From Pandoraea captiosa (GTDB lineage Bacteria > Pseudomonadota > Gammaproteobacteria > Burkholderiales > Burkholderiaceae): a stretch of DNA of 64,000 nt. Shown here in pieces: positions 37,685-45,729 of the stretch. The translations under genes and the position numbers were made by a program. The stretch lies in contig NZ_CABPSQ010000004.1 of assembly GCF_902459775.1 (NCBI RefSeq), forward strand, positions 62,001-126,000, written 5' to 3'. The notes below the pieces were generated by a model, which was not told the origin of the DNA, ran no database searches, and was given only the letters and a program-made list of their open reading frames with translations. Position 1 is the first letter of the stretch. Each line of letters begins with the position of its first letter.

Positions 37685-38116
37685 CTAGCGTGATGCCTGT
37701 TGCTCGATACGTTGCAGATACGCGTCCGAGTCGGGGGGCTGACCGCTGCGCTGCGCTTCCCAGAGCGTCTGTCCCAGGCATTCCATGATGCGGTGCTGCG
37801 CTTCGTGAGGGGAGTCGAGGCGGTTCGTCAGCTTTTCGTACGCGGCGCGAATGCCCGGGGGCTGATCGATCGAGACCTGCTCGCTGATCGCCAGATGCAT
37901 CGACAAGTGCAGGAACGGGTTGGTCTGTCCTGCTTCCGGTGAGTAATCGCGGGCGCTGGCCTCGTCGGTGTCGGCAAGGGCGTCGTGATACTCCGGGTGT
38001 TCGTTGATCCAGTCGGCGGCGATCGTCTCGAGCGGCGTGAGGATATTGCCATCGCGCTGCTTTTGCCAGGTGGTGCAGAAGAATTGCCGGACTTCGTCGC
38101 GGCTCGGATTGAACAT
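37685..38116 (-). CDS. DUF1841-family protein
   Basis: A 143-residue soluble acidic protein with the DUF1841 pattern: FNPSRDEVRQFFCTTWQK, TPLETIAADWINEHPEYHDAL, then NPFLHLSMHLAISEQVSIDQP and a C-terminal helix with AQHRIMECLGQTLWEAQR. Function is unknown; the family is frequent in beta- and gammaproteobacteria. It is convergent with the cytochrome genes and separated from them by the terminator. Confidence 0.85.
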   Translation of the reverse strand: MFNPSRDEVRQFFCTTWQKQRDGNILTPLETIAADWINEHPEYHDALADTDEASARDYSPEAGQTNPFLHLSMHLAISEQVSIDQPPGIRAAYEKLTNRLDSPHEAQHRIMECLGQTLWEAQRSGQPPDSDAYLQRIEQQASR

Positions 38117-38147
38117 GGGGACTCCGTGGGGTTCTTTTTGAGGCGTC

Positions 38148-38175
38148 TTGCGGTGTGCTTTGCCGTGACTACAAT
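38148..38175 (+). promoter_or_regulatory. putative sigma-70 promoter for the EamA gene
   Basis: TTGCGG (38148-38153) and TACAAT (38170-38175) with 16-bp spacing, about 120 bp before the EamA ATG. Confidence 0.4.
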
Positions 38176-38292
38176 GGCGGAGCGGTGATCGTCACGTCGC
38201 AGTGCCGCAATAGGCCGGGCGCGCCGGTAGTGACCGGAATTCGCCGATAACGCAATAAAAACACGCCGTATTGTCGCTCAATTCGCCCAATC

Positions 38293-39252
38293 ATGCCGCA
38301 AAGCCCGCGCCCTCCCGACTTGCCTCCGACAACCGGCGCAGTCCCCGCTCCCGTCGGGGACGTTGGTCGTGCGGCGCCGGCTTGGGGCGGCGTAGCGCTG
38401 ATCGCGATATCGGCGTCGGCGTTCGGGGCGATGGCGATCTTCGCGAGGGGGGCGACCGCGTCGGGCGCTGACATCTTCGCGATGCTGTTGTTTCGCTTCT
38501 TTGTCGCGGCCGTATTGCTCATTGCCTGGTGTCGCCTGCAGCACGTGCGTTTTCCGTCACGCCGTCAGTCGTTGCATATCGCCCTCATGGGCGGCATCGG
38601 CTATGTCGGTCAGTCACTGTGCTTCTTCGGTGCACTGCAATACGCGCAGGCGTCGCTCGTCGCGCTGCTGCTTTATCTTTACCCCGTTTTCGTGACGATA
38701 TTGGCTGCGATTTTCCTGCATGAGCGCCTCACGCCGGTCAAGCTGGGGGCGCTCGTGCTGTGCTCGCTGGGGACCGCGCTCACGGTCGGTGGCGGGCAAG
38801 GCCAGCCACTGGGCATGGCGCTGGCCGTGGCGGCCGCGTTGATCTATTCGGGGTATATCGTCGTGGGCGCCAGGCTAACGCGCGGGGTGGACGCCCGTGC
38901 GACGGCGACGCTCGTCTGTGTGGCTGCTACCGCGTCGTTCGGCGTGATGGCGGCAATCAGGGCATGGCAGGGCGAGCCGTTGCACTGGCCTGCGAGCGCC
39001 GGTGGTTGGGCGGCGCTGGTCGCCATCGCCGTATGCTCGACGGTCGTCGCCATTCTGACTTTCTTCGCCGGCTTGCAGCGCCTTGGCGCGGGGCGTGCCT
39101 CGATGCTCTCGACACTGGAGCCGGTGGTCACCGTGCTGCTCGCGGCCATGTTGTTGGGTGAAACGCTCGCGCCCGCACAGTGGGGCGGCGGGGCACTGAT
39201 ATTGGCGGGCGTCGTCTGGCTGTCCGCGCGAGGCAACGCGGCCAATACCTGA
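38293..39252 (+). CDS. EamA/DMT-family transporter
   Basis: A 319-residue inner-membrane protein of the drug/metabolite transporter superfamily. The first EamA repeat begins GGVALIAISASAFGAMAIFARG and includes GGIGYVGQSLCFFGALQYAQAS; the second contains LEPVVTVLLAAMLLGE. The N-terminal ~30 residues are Pro/Ala-rich and cytoplasmic. Substrate unknown. It differs from the EamA gene at 23926 and need not be related in function. Confidence 0.87.
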   Translation: MPQSPRPPDLPPTTGAVPAPVGDVGRAAPAWGGVALIAISASAFGAMAIFARGATASGADIFAMLLFRFFVAAVLLIAWCRLQHVRFPSRRQSLHIALMGGIGYVGQSLCFFGALQYAQASLVALLLYLYPVFVTILAAIFLHERLTPVKLGALVLCSLGTALTVGGGQGQPLGMALAVAAALIYSGYIVVGARLTRGVDARATATLVCVAATASFGVMAAIRAWQGEPLHWPASAGGWAALVAIAVCSTVVAILTFFAGLQRLGAGRASMLSTLEPVVTVLLAAMLLGETLAPAQWGGGALILAGVVWLSARGNAANT

Positions 39253-39353
39253 CGTCACGGTGATTTTTGCCACAGCGGCGCGCGACAGGTGACGACGGTA
39301 CAATCGCCATCGACAGCGCTTTATTAGCGATTCATTTTTCGAGGTCATTCGTC

Positions 39354-39947
39354 ATGAGCACCATTGCCCCGGCATCCATCGCCCAACTGTTCACCGACGC
39401 GCGCACGCACAACGTGTGGCTCGACAAGGCTGTCAGCGACGAGACGCTGCGCGAACTCTACGATTTGGTGAAATGGGGGCCGACGTCCGCCAACACGACG
39501 CCCGCACGCATCGTCTTCGTGAAGAGCCCCGAAGCGAAGGCCCGGTTGCTCGAATGCATGGCGCCCGGCAATGTGGACAAGACCCGCACGGCACCGGTCA
39601 CGGCGATCATCGCCTACGATCTGAAGTTCTATGAGCACCTGCCCAAGCTGTTCCCCAACGGTGCGGAAAAGATGGTGCCGATGTTCGCGGGCGACGCCGC
39701 GAAGGCCGCCGGTGCCGCCCACATGAACAGTTCCCTGCAAGGTGGTTACTTCATTCTGGCGGCGCGCGCATTGGGGCTCGATTGCGGGCCGATGGCCGGT
39801 TTCGACGCACAAAAGGTCAATGACACCTTCTTCGCCGGTACCGAGTGGCGCGTGAACTTCATCTGTAACCTTGGCTACGGCGATCACGACAAGCTGTTCC
39901 CCCGTAACCCGCGTCTCTCGTTCGACGAGGCAGCTCGCATCATCTGA
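39354..39947 (+). CDS. rutE: RutE-type malonic semialdehyde reductase / nitroreductase
   Basis: A 197-residue FMN-dependent nitroreductase-fold protein. It matches RutE in length and pattern: [37 protein letters not shown], the segment [27 protein letters not shown], and a C-terminal [18 protein letters not shown]. In E. coli RutE reduces malonic semialdehyde in pyrimidine breakdown. No other rut gene is in the window, so the physiological substrate is uncertain. The frame extends upstream, but the ATG at 39354 gives the usual start. Confidence 0.85.
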   Translation: MSTIAPASIAQLFTDARTHNVWLDKAVSDETLRELYDLVKWGPTSANTTPARIVFVKSPEAKARLLECMAPGNVDKTRTAPVTAIIAYDLKFYEHLPKLFPNGAEKMVPMFAGDAAKAAGAAHMNSSLQGGYFILAARALGLDCGPMAGFDAQKVNDTFFAGTEWRVNFICNLGYGDHDKLFPRNPRLSFDEAARII

Positions 39948-39988
39948 CGGATCGGCAGTCGAATACGCTGCTTTTCCAGTACCCAGAT

Positions 39989-40024
39989 CGGCTCGCCCGT
40001 CGGTTCGCCCGTCGGTTCGCCGGT
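39989..40024. repeat. 12-bp tandem repeat, three copies
   Basis: CGGCTCGCCCGT, CGGTTCGCCCGT and CGGTTCGCCGGT follow one another. The array is in the short gap between rutE and the terminator before nth. Confidence 0.85.
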
Positions 40025-40050
40025 CAGTACGCTGAAAGCGGTGTGGCAAA

Positions 40051-40087
40051 AAAAACGGGCGGCCCCGATATCGGGCCGCCCGTTTTT
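40051..40087. terminator. strong bidirectional terminator between rutE and nth
   Basis: A 15-bp stem (AAAAACGGGCGGCCC with its complement) encloses a 7-nt loop centred on CGATATC. A-tract on the left and T-tract on the right mean it can stop both convergent transcripts. Confidence 0.92.
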
Positions 40088-40147
40088 CGTCGACATTCGT
40101 GTGGGGATCGCAGGCGATTTGACGACGTTGCGCCGCATTTGGGCACG

Positions 40148-40792
40148 TCAGGTCTTCGGTGCCGGTGTCTTGGGGCGGAAGTCGCACAGCGGCTCGATGG
40201 CGCAATGCCAGCACTCGGGCTTGCGCGCCTTGCACACGTAGCGGCCGTGCAGAATGAGCCAATGGTGGGCGTCGTGCCTGAATTCACGCGGCGTGACACG
40301 TTCCAACGCCAACTCGACGGCTAGCGGATCCTTGCCAGGCGCGAGTCCCGTACGATTCGCGACGCGAAAAATGTGCGTGTCGACGGCAATCGTATCCTCG
40401 CCGAATGCCGTATTCAGTACGACATTTGCGGTCTTTCGGCCCACGCCGGGCAAAGCCTCCAATGCTTCGCGCGAGCGCGGCACTTCACCGCCGTGCAGAT
40501 CGAGCAAAAGCTGGCAGGTGGCGATCACGTTCTTGGCCTTCGTTCGGTACAGCCCGATGGTCTTGATGTAATCCGCCACGCCTGCCTCTCCGAGCGCGAG
40601 CATCTTTGCCGGTGAGTTGGCCACGGCGTACAACTTGCGGGTTGCCTTGTTCACCGAGACGTCGGTGGCCTGTGCCGAAAGCAGCACGGCGATCAGCAAC
40701 TCGAATGGCGACGTATATTCCAGCTCCGTCGTCGGCGTGGGATTGAGCTGTTGCAGCGTCTCGAACAGGGCGCGGCGTTTGGCGTCGTTCAT
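40148..40792 (-). CDS. nth: endonuclease III
   Basis: Bifunctional DNA glycosylase/AP lyase that removes oxidised pyrimidines. The 214-residue protein has the HhH motif with catalytic Lys (LPGVGRKTANVVLN) and the catalytic Asp (VDTHIFRVANR). The [4Fe-4S] cluster loop is C-x6-C-x2-C-x5-C in CKARKPECWHCAIEPLC. The ATG at 40792 gives the standard start; an upstream ATG at 40840 would add 16 residues. Its cluster would depend on the isc operon elsewhere in the window. The rsxB gene lies 65 bp upstream on the same strand. Confidence 0.95.
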   Translation of the reverse strand: MNDAKRRALFETLQQLNPTPTTELEYTSPFELLIAVLLSAQATDVSVNKATRKLYAVANSPAKMLALGEAGVADYIKTIGLYRTKAKNVIATCQLLLDLHGGEVPRSREALEALPGVGRKTANVVLNTAFGEDTIAVDTHIFRVANRTGLAPGKDPLAVELALERVTPREFRHDAHHWLILHGRYVCKARKPECWHCAIEPLCDFRPKTPAPKT

Positions 40793-40857
40793 GGCGGGGC
40801 GCGTGGAGGGCGTTTGTCTTGTTGTAAGAGGGGCGGTCAAAGCGGTGTGCCGCCCGA

Positions 40858-41802
40858 TCAGGTTCGATGCTTTGTGTCGTCTCCGGCGTCCGGCGCATCC
40901 GACGTACCAGGCAAACTCTCACTGCCACCGTCATGCAGGCCGAGACGCTTCCGACGTGCTTCGGCCTCGTCGATTTGTGCCTGAACCGACGCAGAGACAT
41001 TCTCGGTATTTTTCGGGCCCAGCCCCTCGGCCGCCAGTGCCGCTTTCTTTTGACGCGCCCGTTCGAGTGCGGCCTGAATGATGGCCTGCTTGCGCGCAGC
41101 GGCAGCGGCAGCTTCGTCGGCGACAGGGGCTGTCAGCGAGGCCGCTCCCGCTTCGCTCGCGGCGTCTTTGGGGACGTCGCCCGCGGTGGCCGCAGGTTGG
41201 GTATGGGTATCGGCGCCACCTGCGGCGGGCGCAAGTTGCGCACCCGGTGCGACTCGCGCGGCCCGGGCGGCCAGCCGCGCTTCACGCTCGGCCTTGTCTT
41301 TTTCCAGACGTGCCTGATGCGCTTCGAAGTGCGTACGAGCCTGATCCGCCTGCGCCTGCGACCAAGCGTCCCAACCGGTTCGCTCGCCGGTCACGGGAAT
41401 CATCTCGATACAGTCGACGGGGCAGGGGGGGACGCAAAGATCGCAGCCGGTGCAGCGGTCTTCAATAACCGTGTGCATCTGCTTGGCGGCACCGACGATG
41501 GCGTCGACCGGACACGCCTGAATGCACAATGTGCAGCCGATGCACAACGATTCATCGATGAAGGCACGTGGGCGGGCCCGCTCCACGCCGTTTTCCGGAT
41601 TGAGCGGGATGACGGGGCGGCCCAGGAGTTTGGCAATCCGCGCCACGCCTTCGGCCCCGCCCGGCGGGCACTGGTTATAGTTGGCCTGCCCGCTGGCGAT
41701 CGCTTCGGCGTAGGGACGGCACCCTGCGTAACCGCACTTGGTGCATTGCGTCTGGGGCAACAGGGCATCGATGCGCTGGGCGAGCGCGCTGACTTCGGAC
41801 AC
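40858..41802 (-). CDS. rsxB: RsxB/RnfB-type ferredoxin, stand-alone form
   Basis: A 314-residue electron-transfer protein. The N-terminal 4Fe-4S domain ([19 protein letters not shown], then NQCPPGG) is followed by two ferredoxin-type clusters: [14 protein letters not shown] and [15 protein letters not shown]. The C-terminal ~170 residues are Ala/Lys-rich coiled coil ([20 protein letters not shown]) with low complexity. It lacks the membrane helix of full RnfB, and no other rnf/rsx subunits are nearby. In betaproteobacteria this stand-alone form is usual; role inferred as electron donor to nth or other Fe-S enzymes. Confidence 0.9.
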   Translation of the reverse strand: MSEVSALAQRIDALLPQTQCTKCGYAGCRPYAEAIASGQANYNQCPPGGAEGVARIAKLLGRPVIPLNPENGVERARPRAFIDESLCIGCTLCIQACPVDAIVGAAKQMHTVIEDRCTGCDLCVPPCPVDCIEMIPVTGERTGWDAWSQAQADQARTHFEAHQARLEKDKAEREARLAARAARVAPGAQLAPAAGGADTHTQPAATAGDVPKDAASEAGAASLTAPVADEAAAAAARKQAIIQAALERARQKKAALAAEGLGPKNTENVSASVQAQIDEAEARRKRLGLHDGGSESLPGTSDAPDAGDDTKHRT

Positions 41803-41906
41803 GTCTTTTGTGGGGGATTCGGCAGAAAGTCGAATTATCCTGCATTTTGCGGAAACACTGAAACCGTTGTGCCATAATTCCGCCCCATGAGAACGACCGG
41901 CCGATC

Positions 41907-42545
41907 ATGACAACCCTAGAAACCAAGATCAAACGTGACCCGGAACGCACCCGCCAGCGCATTCTTGCCGCTGCGATCGAGGAGTTTGCGGAACGTGGTT
42001 CGAGTGGGGCGCGCGTGGACAGCATCGCACGGCGAGCCGAGATCAACGAGCGCATGCTCTATTACTACTTCGGTAACAAGGACCAGCTCTATCTGGCGGT
42101 CCTCGAAGAGGTCTATGGCGAATTCAACCGCGCCGAACATGCGCTCAAGCTCGATTTGCTCGCGCCGCTCGACGCCGTGGCCGAACTCGCCCATTTCGTG
42201 TGGGATTATTACGCCGATCACCCGGAGCTGATCCAGCTCATCAACAACGAAAATCTGCACGAGGCGAAGTCGATGCGTCAGTCGACGGAGATTCGTCAGC
42301 AGGTCTCGCCGATCGTCGACCTGCTCGCACAAACGCTCAGGCGCGGTCAGATCAGTGGCGAGATTCGCGAGGGCATCGATCCCGTCGATCTCTACGTGAC
42401 CATCTCGGCGATGGGGTATTACGTGATGTCCAACCGCCATACGCTCTCCATCGTGATGGGGCGGGACGTGATGAGCGAGGATGCGCGAAAGACGTACTCG
42501 TCGTTCAATACGCAGATGCTGCTGGATTCATTGCGTACGCGATAG
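41907..42545 (+). CDS. TetR-family transcriptional regulator
   Basis: A 212-residue regulator. The HTH region is PERTRQRILAAAIEEFAERG, then VDSIARRAEINERMLYYYFGNKDQLY. The remainder is the ligand-binding helical domain (RQQVSPIVDLLAQTLRRGQ). A natural target could be the convergent phaZ or the divergent rsxB; no operator is evident between rsxB and its start (41802-41907). Ligand unknown. Confidence 0.92.
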   Translation: MTTLETKIKRDPERTRQRILAAAIEEFAERGSSGARVDSIARRAEINERMLYYYFGNKDQLYLAVLEEVYGEFNRAEHALKLDLLAPLDAVAELAHFVWDYYADHPELIQLINNENLHEAKSMRQSTEIRQQVSPIVDLLAQTLRRGQISGEIREGIDPVDLYVTISAMGYYVMSNRHTLSIVMGRDVMSEDARKTYSSFNTQMLLDSLRTR

Positions 42546-42614
42546 CCGTTCAGACGACGCCTGCCGCCGCCCGCCATCCGTTTGCGGCGGGCCGTATTCC
42601 GCGTCGATCGGAAA

Positions 42615-42656
42615 ACAAAAACCGCCGAGTGGGCCGTAGCACACGCGGCGGTTTTT
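42615..42656. terminator. bidirectional terminator between TetR and phaZ
   Basis: Stem CAAAAACCGCCG / CGGCGGTTTTTG around an 18-nt loop, between two convergent genes. Confidence 0.82.
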
Positions 42657-42707
42657 GTGTGGCTGTCGCCGATAGCGACGGACTCGCGACTGGCTAGCGA
42701 CTCACGC

Positions 42708-43949
42708 TCAGGCGTGCTTCGCGATGAAGTCGCGGATCTGCGGATAGATCACATTGCGCCAGCGACTGCCGGAGAAGATGCCGTAGTGACCGCACTTCGG
42801 CGCGGTGAAATGCGCACGACGCTTGGCCGGGATACCGGTGCACAGCTCGTGCGCTGCCTGCGTCTGGCCGCTGCCCGAAATGTCGTCCAGTTCACCCTCG
42901 ATCGTGAAGAGTGCCGTCGTCTTGATGTCCTGCGGACGAACACGCTCTCCCGCCACATCCCATGTGCCGCGCGCGAGACTGAAGTCCTGGAACACCGTCT
43001 TTATCGTATCGAGGTAATACTCCGCCGCCATGTCGAGCACGGCGTTGTATTCGTCGTAGAAGCGGCGGTGCGAGTCGGCGTCGTCGCTGTCGCCGCGCAT
43101 CAGGTCCAGATAGAAGTCCCAGTGCGACTTCAGATGGCGGTCCGGATTCATGGCGACGAAACCCGCATGTTGCAGGAAGCCGGGATACACGAGGCGACCG
43201 GCGCCCGGATAATTCGACGGGACCGCGTGGATCACGTGATTCTCGAACCACTCGTACGACTTGTTCATCGCCAGCGAATTGACGGCGGTGGGGCTCTTTC
43301 GGGCGTCGATGGGGCCACCCATCATCGTCATGGTCTTGGGCGTTTTTTCGCCGTTCGAGGCCATGAGCGAAATGGCGCCGAGCACCGGCACGGTCGGCTG
43401 ACATACCGAAATGACGTGCAGATTCTCCGCGCCGATGTGACGGATGAACTCCTGAATGTACGCAACATAGTCGTCCAGATGGAACGACCCCGCTTCAAGC
43501 GGCACCATGCGTGCATCGACCCAGTCGGTGATGTACACCTTGTGGTCCTTGAGCAGCGTGGAGACAGTGTCGCGCAGCAGCGTAGCGTGGTGACCGGAGA
43601 GCGGTGCCACGACCAGCACGACCGGATCGTCCTTGAGCTGTCCAACGGCGCCGGCGTCGTCGGCGTAACGCTTGAAGCGCAGCAAGCGGCAGAACGGCTT
43701 TTCCATCGCGGTCATTTCCACCACGGGGATGTTGTGTCCGTCGACCTCGACTGCCTTGATGTTGAATTCGGGTTTTTCGTAATCCTTGCCGAGCCGATAG
43801 AGCAATTCATATCCGGCGGCAATGCGGGGCGCGCCCGGCATCATGGCAAGCAGGCTGCCCGGATTGACGAAAGTCGTCGCCGCCGCCTTTGCCCACGTGG
43901 TGAGAGGATTCAGCCACGCGCGGTTGTACTCATGAATCTGATACAGCAT
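42708..43949 (-). CDS. phaZ: intracellular polyhydroxybutyrate depolymerase
   Basis: Mobilises stored PHB granules. The 413-residue protein has the PhaZ1-type pattern beginning MLYQIHEYNRAWLNPL, then PVVLVVAPLSGHHATLLRDT, and the nucleophile Cys183 in VISVCQPTVP, which corresponds to the Cys183 described for Ralstonia PhaZ1. Later segments include YDEYNAVLDMAAEYYLDT and KCGHYGIFSG with the catalytic His region. No signal peptide fits an intracellular enzyme. The frame opens at 44009; the ATG at 43949 matches the usual start. The phaC/phaA genes are not in the window. Confidence 0.93.
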   Translation of the reverse strand: MLYQIHEYNRAWLNPLTTWAKAAATTFVNPGSLLAMMPGAPRIAAGYELLYRLGKDYEKPEFNIKAVEVDGHNIPVVEMTAMEKPFCRLLRFKRYADDAGAVGQLKDDPVVLVVAPLSGHHATLLRDTVSTLLKDHKVYITDWVDARMVPLEAGSFHLDDYVAYIQEFIRHIGAENLHVISVCQPTVPVLGAISLMASNGEKTPKTMTMMGGPIDARKSPTAVNSLAMNKSYEWFENHVIHAVPSNYPGAGRLVYPGFLQHAGFVAMNPDRHLKSHWDFYLDLMRGDSDDADSHRRFYDEYNAVLDMAAEYYLDTIKTVFQDFSLARGTWDVAGERVRPQDIKTTALFTIEGELDDISGSGQTQAAHELCTGIPAKRRAHFTAPKCGHYGIFSGSRWRNVIYPQIRDFIAKHA

Positions 43950-44089
43950 GTTGTGTGCCCTGAGGCGGATGATGGGGGAATTATGCAACCGTTTATCGCG
44001 GCTGTGCAACGCAGCATAACCCTGATATATGGCATTTCCGCATCATGTCGATAGTCTTAGCTTATTCGAGCCATTGTTATAAACTATCG

Positions 44090-44106
44090 TTGTTGCGATG
44101 CAACAA
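44090..44106. promoter_or_regulatory. inverted repeat upstream of phaZ, possible PhaR site
   Basis: TTGTTGC-GAT-GCAACAA is a perfect 7-bp inverted repeat with 3-bp spacer. It lies 140 bp upstream of the phaZ start. It contains TGC-N3-GCA, the kind of site reported for the PHB regulator PhaR in Paracoccus. A candidate promoter for phaZ (TTGCAC, 18 bp, CATAAT on the minus strand) lies between it and the gene. Confidence 0.4.
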
Positions 44107-44116
44107 TTGGGGCATC

Positions 44117-44146
44117 AAAAAAAGCCCGCCGGATGGCGGGCTTTCT
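44117..44146 (-). terminator. Rho-independent terminator of the aminotransferase gene
   Basis: 10-bp stem AAAGCCCGCC / GGCGGGCTTT with a GGAT loop, followed on the minus strand by a seven-T run. It sits 35 bp after the aminotransferase stop. Confidence 0.9.
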
Positions 44147-44178
44147 CATTTGGCGCGAACTGCGCTTCAATGAGTCGC

Positions 44179-45378
44179 TTAGCGCAGCACTTGGGCGATC
44201 GCCGAGGCCACGTGATCGATGTTCTTGTCGTTGAGCGCAGCCACGCAGATGCGGCCGGTGCTCACGGCATAGATCCCGAATTCTTCACGCAGGCGCTCGA
44301 CCTGGTCGGCGGTCAGTCCCGAGTAGGAGAACATGCCGCGCTGCTTGATCACGAACGAGAAGTCGCGGTCCACGCCATGAGCGCGCAGCTTCTCGACCAG
44401 TGCCAGGCGCATTGCGCGGATACGCTCACGCATTTCGGCCAATTCTTCTTCCCAGAGTGCGCGCAGTTCGGCGTTGCCCAGAACGGCGGCGACCACCGAG
44501 CCGCCGTGCGTCGGCGGGTTCGAGTAGTTCGTGCGGATCACGCGTTTGAGTTGCGAGAGCACGCGAGCCGACTCGTCCTTGTTGCCCGTGACAATCGACA
44601 GGGCGCCCACGCGTTCGCCGTACAGCGAGAACGACTTCGAGAACGAGCTCGAGACGAAGAAGTTGAGGCCGGCGGCAGCGAACAGGCGAACCACGGCGGC
44701 GTCGGCATCGATGCCGTCGCCGAAGCCCTGGTAGGCGATGTCGAGGAACGGCACCAGCTTGCGGGTCTTCACGACTTCCACGACTTGCGCCCACTGATCC
44801 ATCGAGAGATCGACGCCAGTCGGGTTGTGGCAGCAGGCGTGCAGTACGACGATCGTGCCTTCCGGTTCCTTGCCCAGCATGTCGAGCATGCCGCTCAGGT
44901 TCACACCGTGCGATGCGGCGTCGTAGTACGGGTACGACACGACGTTGAAGCCGGCCGTCGAAAACAGGGCGCGATGGTTTTCCCAGCTCGGGTCGCTGAT
45001 GGCGACGGTTGCGTTGGGGTTGAGCTGCTTGAGGAAGTCCGCGCCGATCTTCAGGGCGCCAGTGCCGCCGAGTGCTTGGGCGGTGACCACGCGGCCTTCG
45101 GTCAGGACCGGCGACTCCTTGCCGAACAGCATCTCCTGCACGGCCTTGTCGTAGGCGGCAATACCTTCCATCGGCAGATAGCCGCGCGGCAGGCCTGCCG
45201 CCACGCGTTGTTCTTCCGCTGCCTTCACGGCCTTGAGCAGCGGCAGTTTGCCTTCTGCATTGAAATACACACCAACGCCGAGGTTCACCTTATCGGTGCG
45301 GTGATCGGCGTTGTAGGCTTCGTTCAGGCCAAGGATGGGGTCGCGCGGGGCGAGTTCGACAGCGGAAAAGAGGGTCAT
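44179..45378 (-). CDS. class I amino acid aminotransferase (AspC/TyrB type)
   Basis: A 399-residue PLP enzyme of the aspartate/aromatic aminotransferase group. Features: MTLFSAVELAPRDPILGLNEAYN, GVGVYFNAEGKLPLL, AQALGGTGALKIGADFL, HACCHNPTGVDLS, the Schiff-base lysine in SSSFSKSFSLYGERVGAL, and substrate Arg in KQRGMFSYSGL. Aspartate versus tyrosine preference cannot be read with certainty. The frame opens at 45447; MTLFSAVE at 45378 is the usual start. It is divergent from uvrB. Confidence 0.93.
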   Translation of the reverse strand: MTLFSAVELAPRDPILGLNEAYNADHRTDKVNLGVGVYFNAEGKLPLLKAVKAAEEQRVAAGLPRGYLPMEGIAAYDKAVQEMLFGKESPVLTEGRVVTAQALGGTGALKIGADFLKQLNPNATVAISDPSWENHRALFSTAGFNVVSYPYYDAASHGVNLSGMLDMLGKEPEGTIVVLHACCHNPTGVDLSMDQWAQVVEVVKTRKLVPFLDIAYQGFGDGIDADAAVVRLFAAAGLNFFVSSSFSKSFSLYGERVGALSIVTGNKDESARVLSQLKRVIRTNYSNPPTHGGSVVAAVLGNAELRALWEEELAEMRERIRAMRLALVEKLRAHGVDRDFSFVIKQRGMFSYSGLTADQVERLREEFGIYAVSTGRICVAALNDKNIDHVASAIAQVLR

Positions 45379-45729
45379 TTCGACGGCTCGAGGCAGGTAG
45401 TAGGAAAATGCAGCGGGACGGCCGCAACTTACGCAGGATCGGCCCAACGCGCTATTTTAGCGAAGATTACCCGCGCTTGTGGTAAACACCGACGCGCGTT
45501 CGACGAATTCCTGCGTTTTCGGCACGAAAAGTGCCTCGTATTGCCAGAAATTGACGAAATCGGCCGATTTTCGGGTGACGGTAGGGTGTTCGTCGGTGGC
45601 CGGAGGTTGTCCGGGGGACCGACTGTCCGTTGTCGCGGACCTCGACCTGCGTCCTGTCACCCATCGGACTCAGGGAATCGTCCGACGCGCTAAAATGCCG
45701 AATTACGTCCCTCATGTTCGCGCCCCGCC
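45379..45729. other. 351-bp aminotransferase/uvrB divergent intergenic region
   Basis: No gene is supported in this stretch. It contains a small inverted repeat CGCTA/TAGCG around 45450-45462 and a -10-like TAAAAT at 45691-45696, 34 bp before the uvrB ATG. I searched for CTG-N10-CAG (LexA) and found none, although uvrB is SOS-controlled in many bacteria. Confidence 0.6.

Noticed and set aside
45379-45729. LexA box controlling uvrB
   Set aside because: I checked each CTG in the gap for CTG-N10-CAG and none fits.
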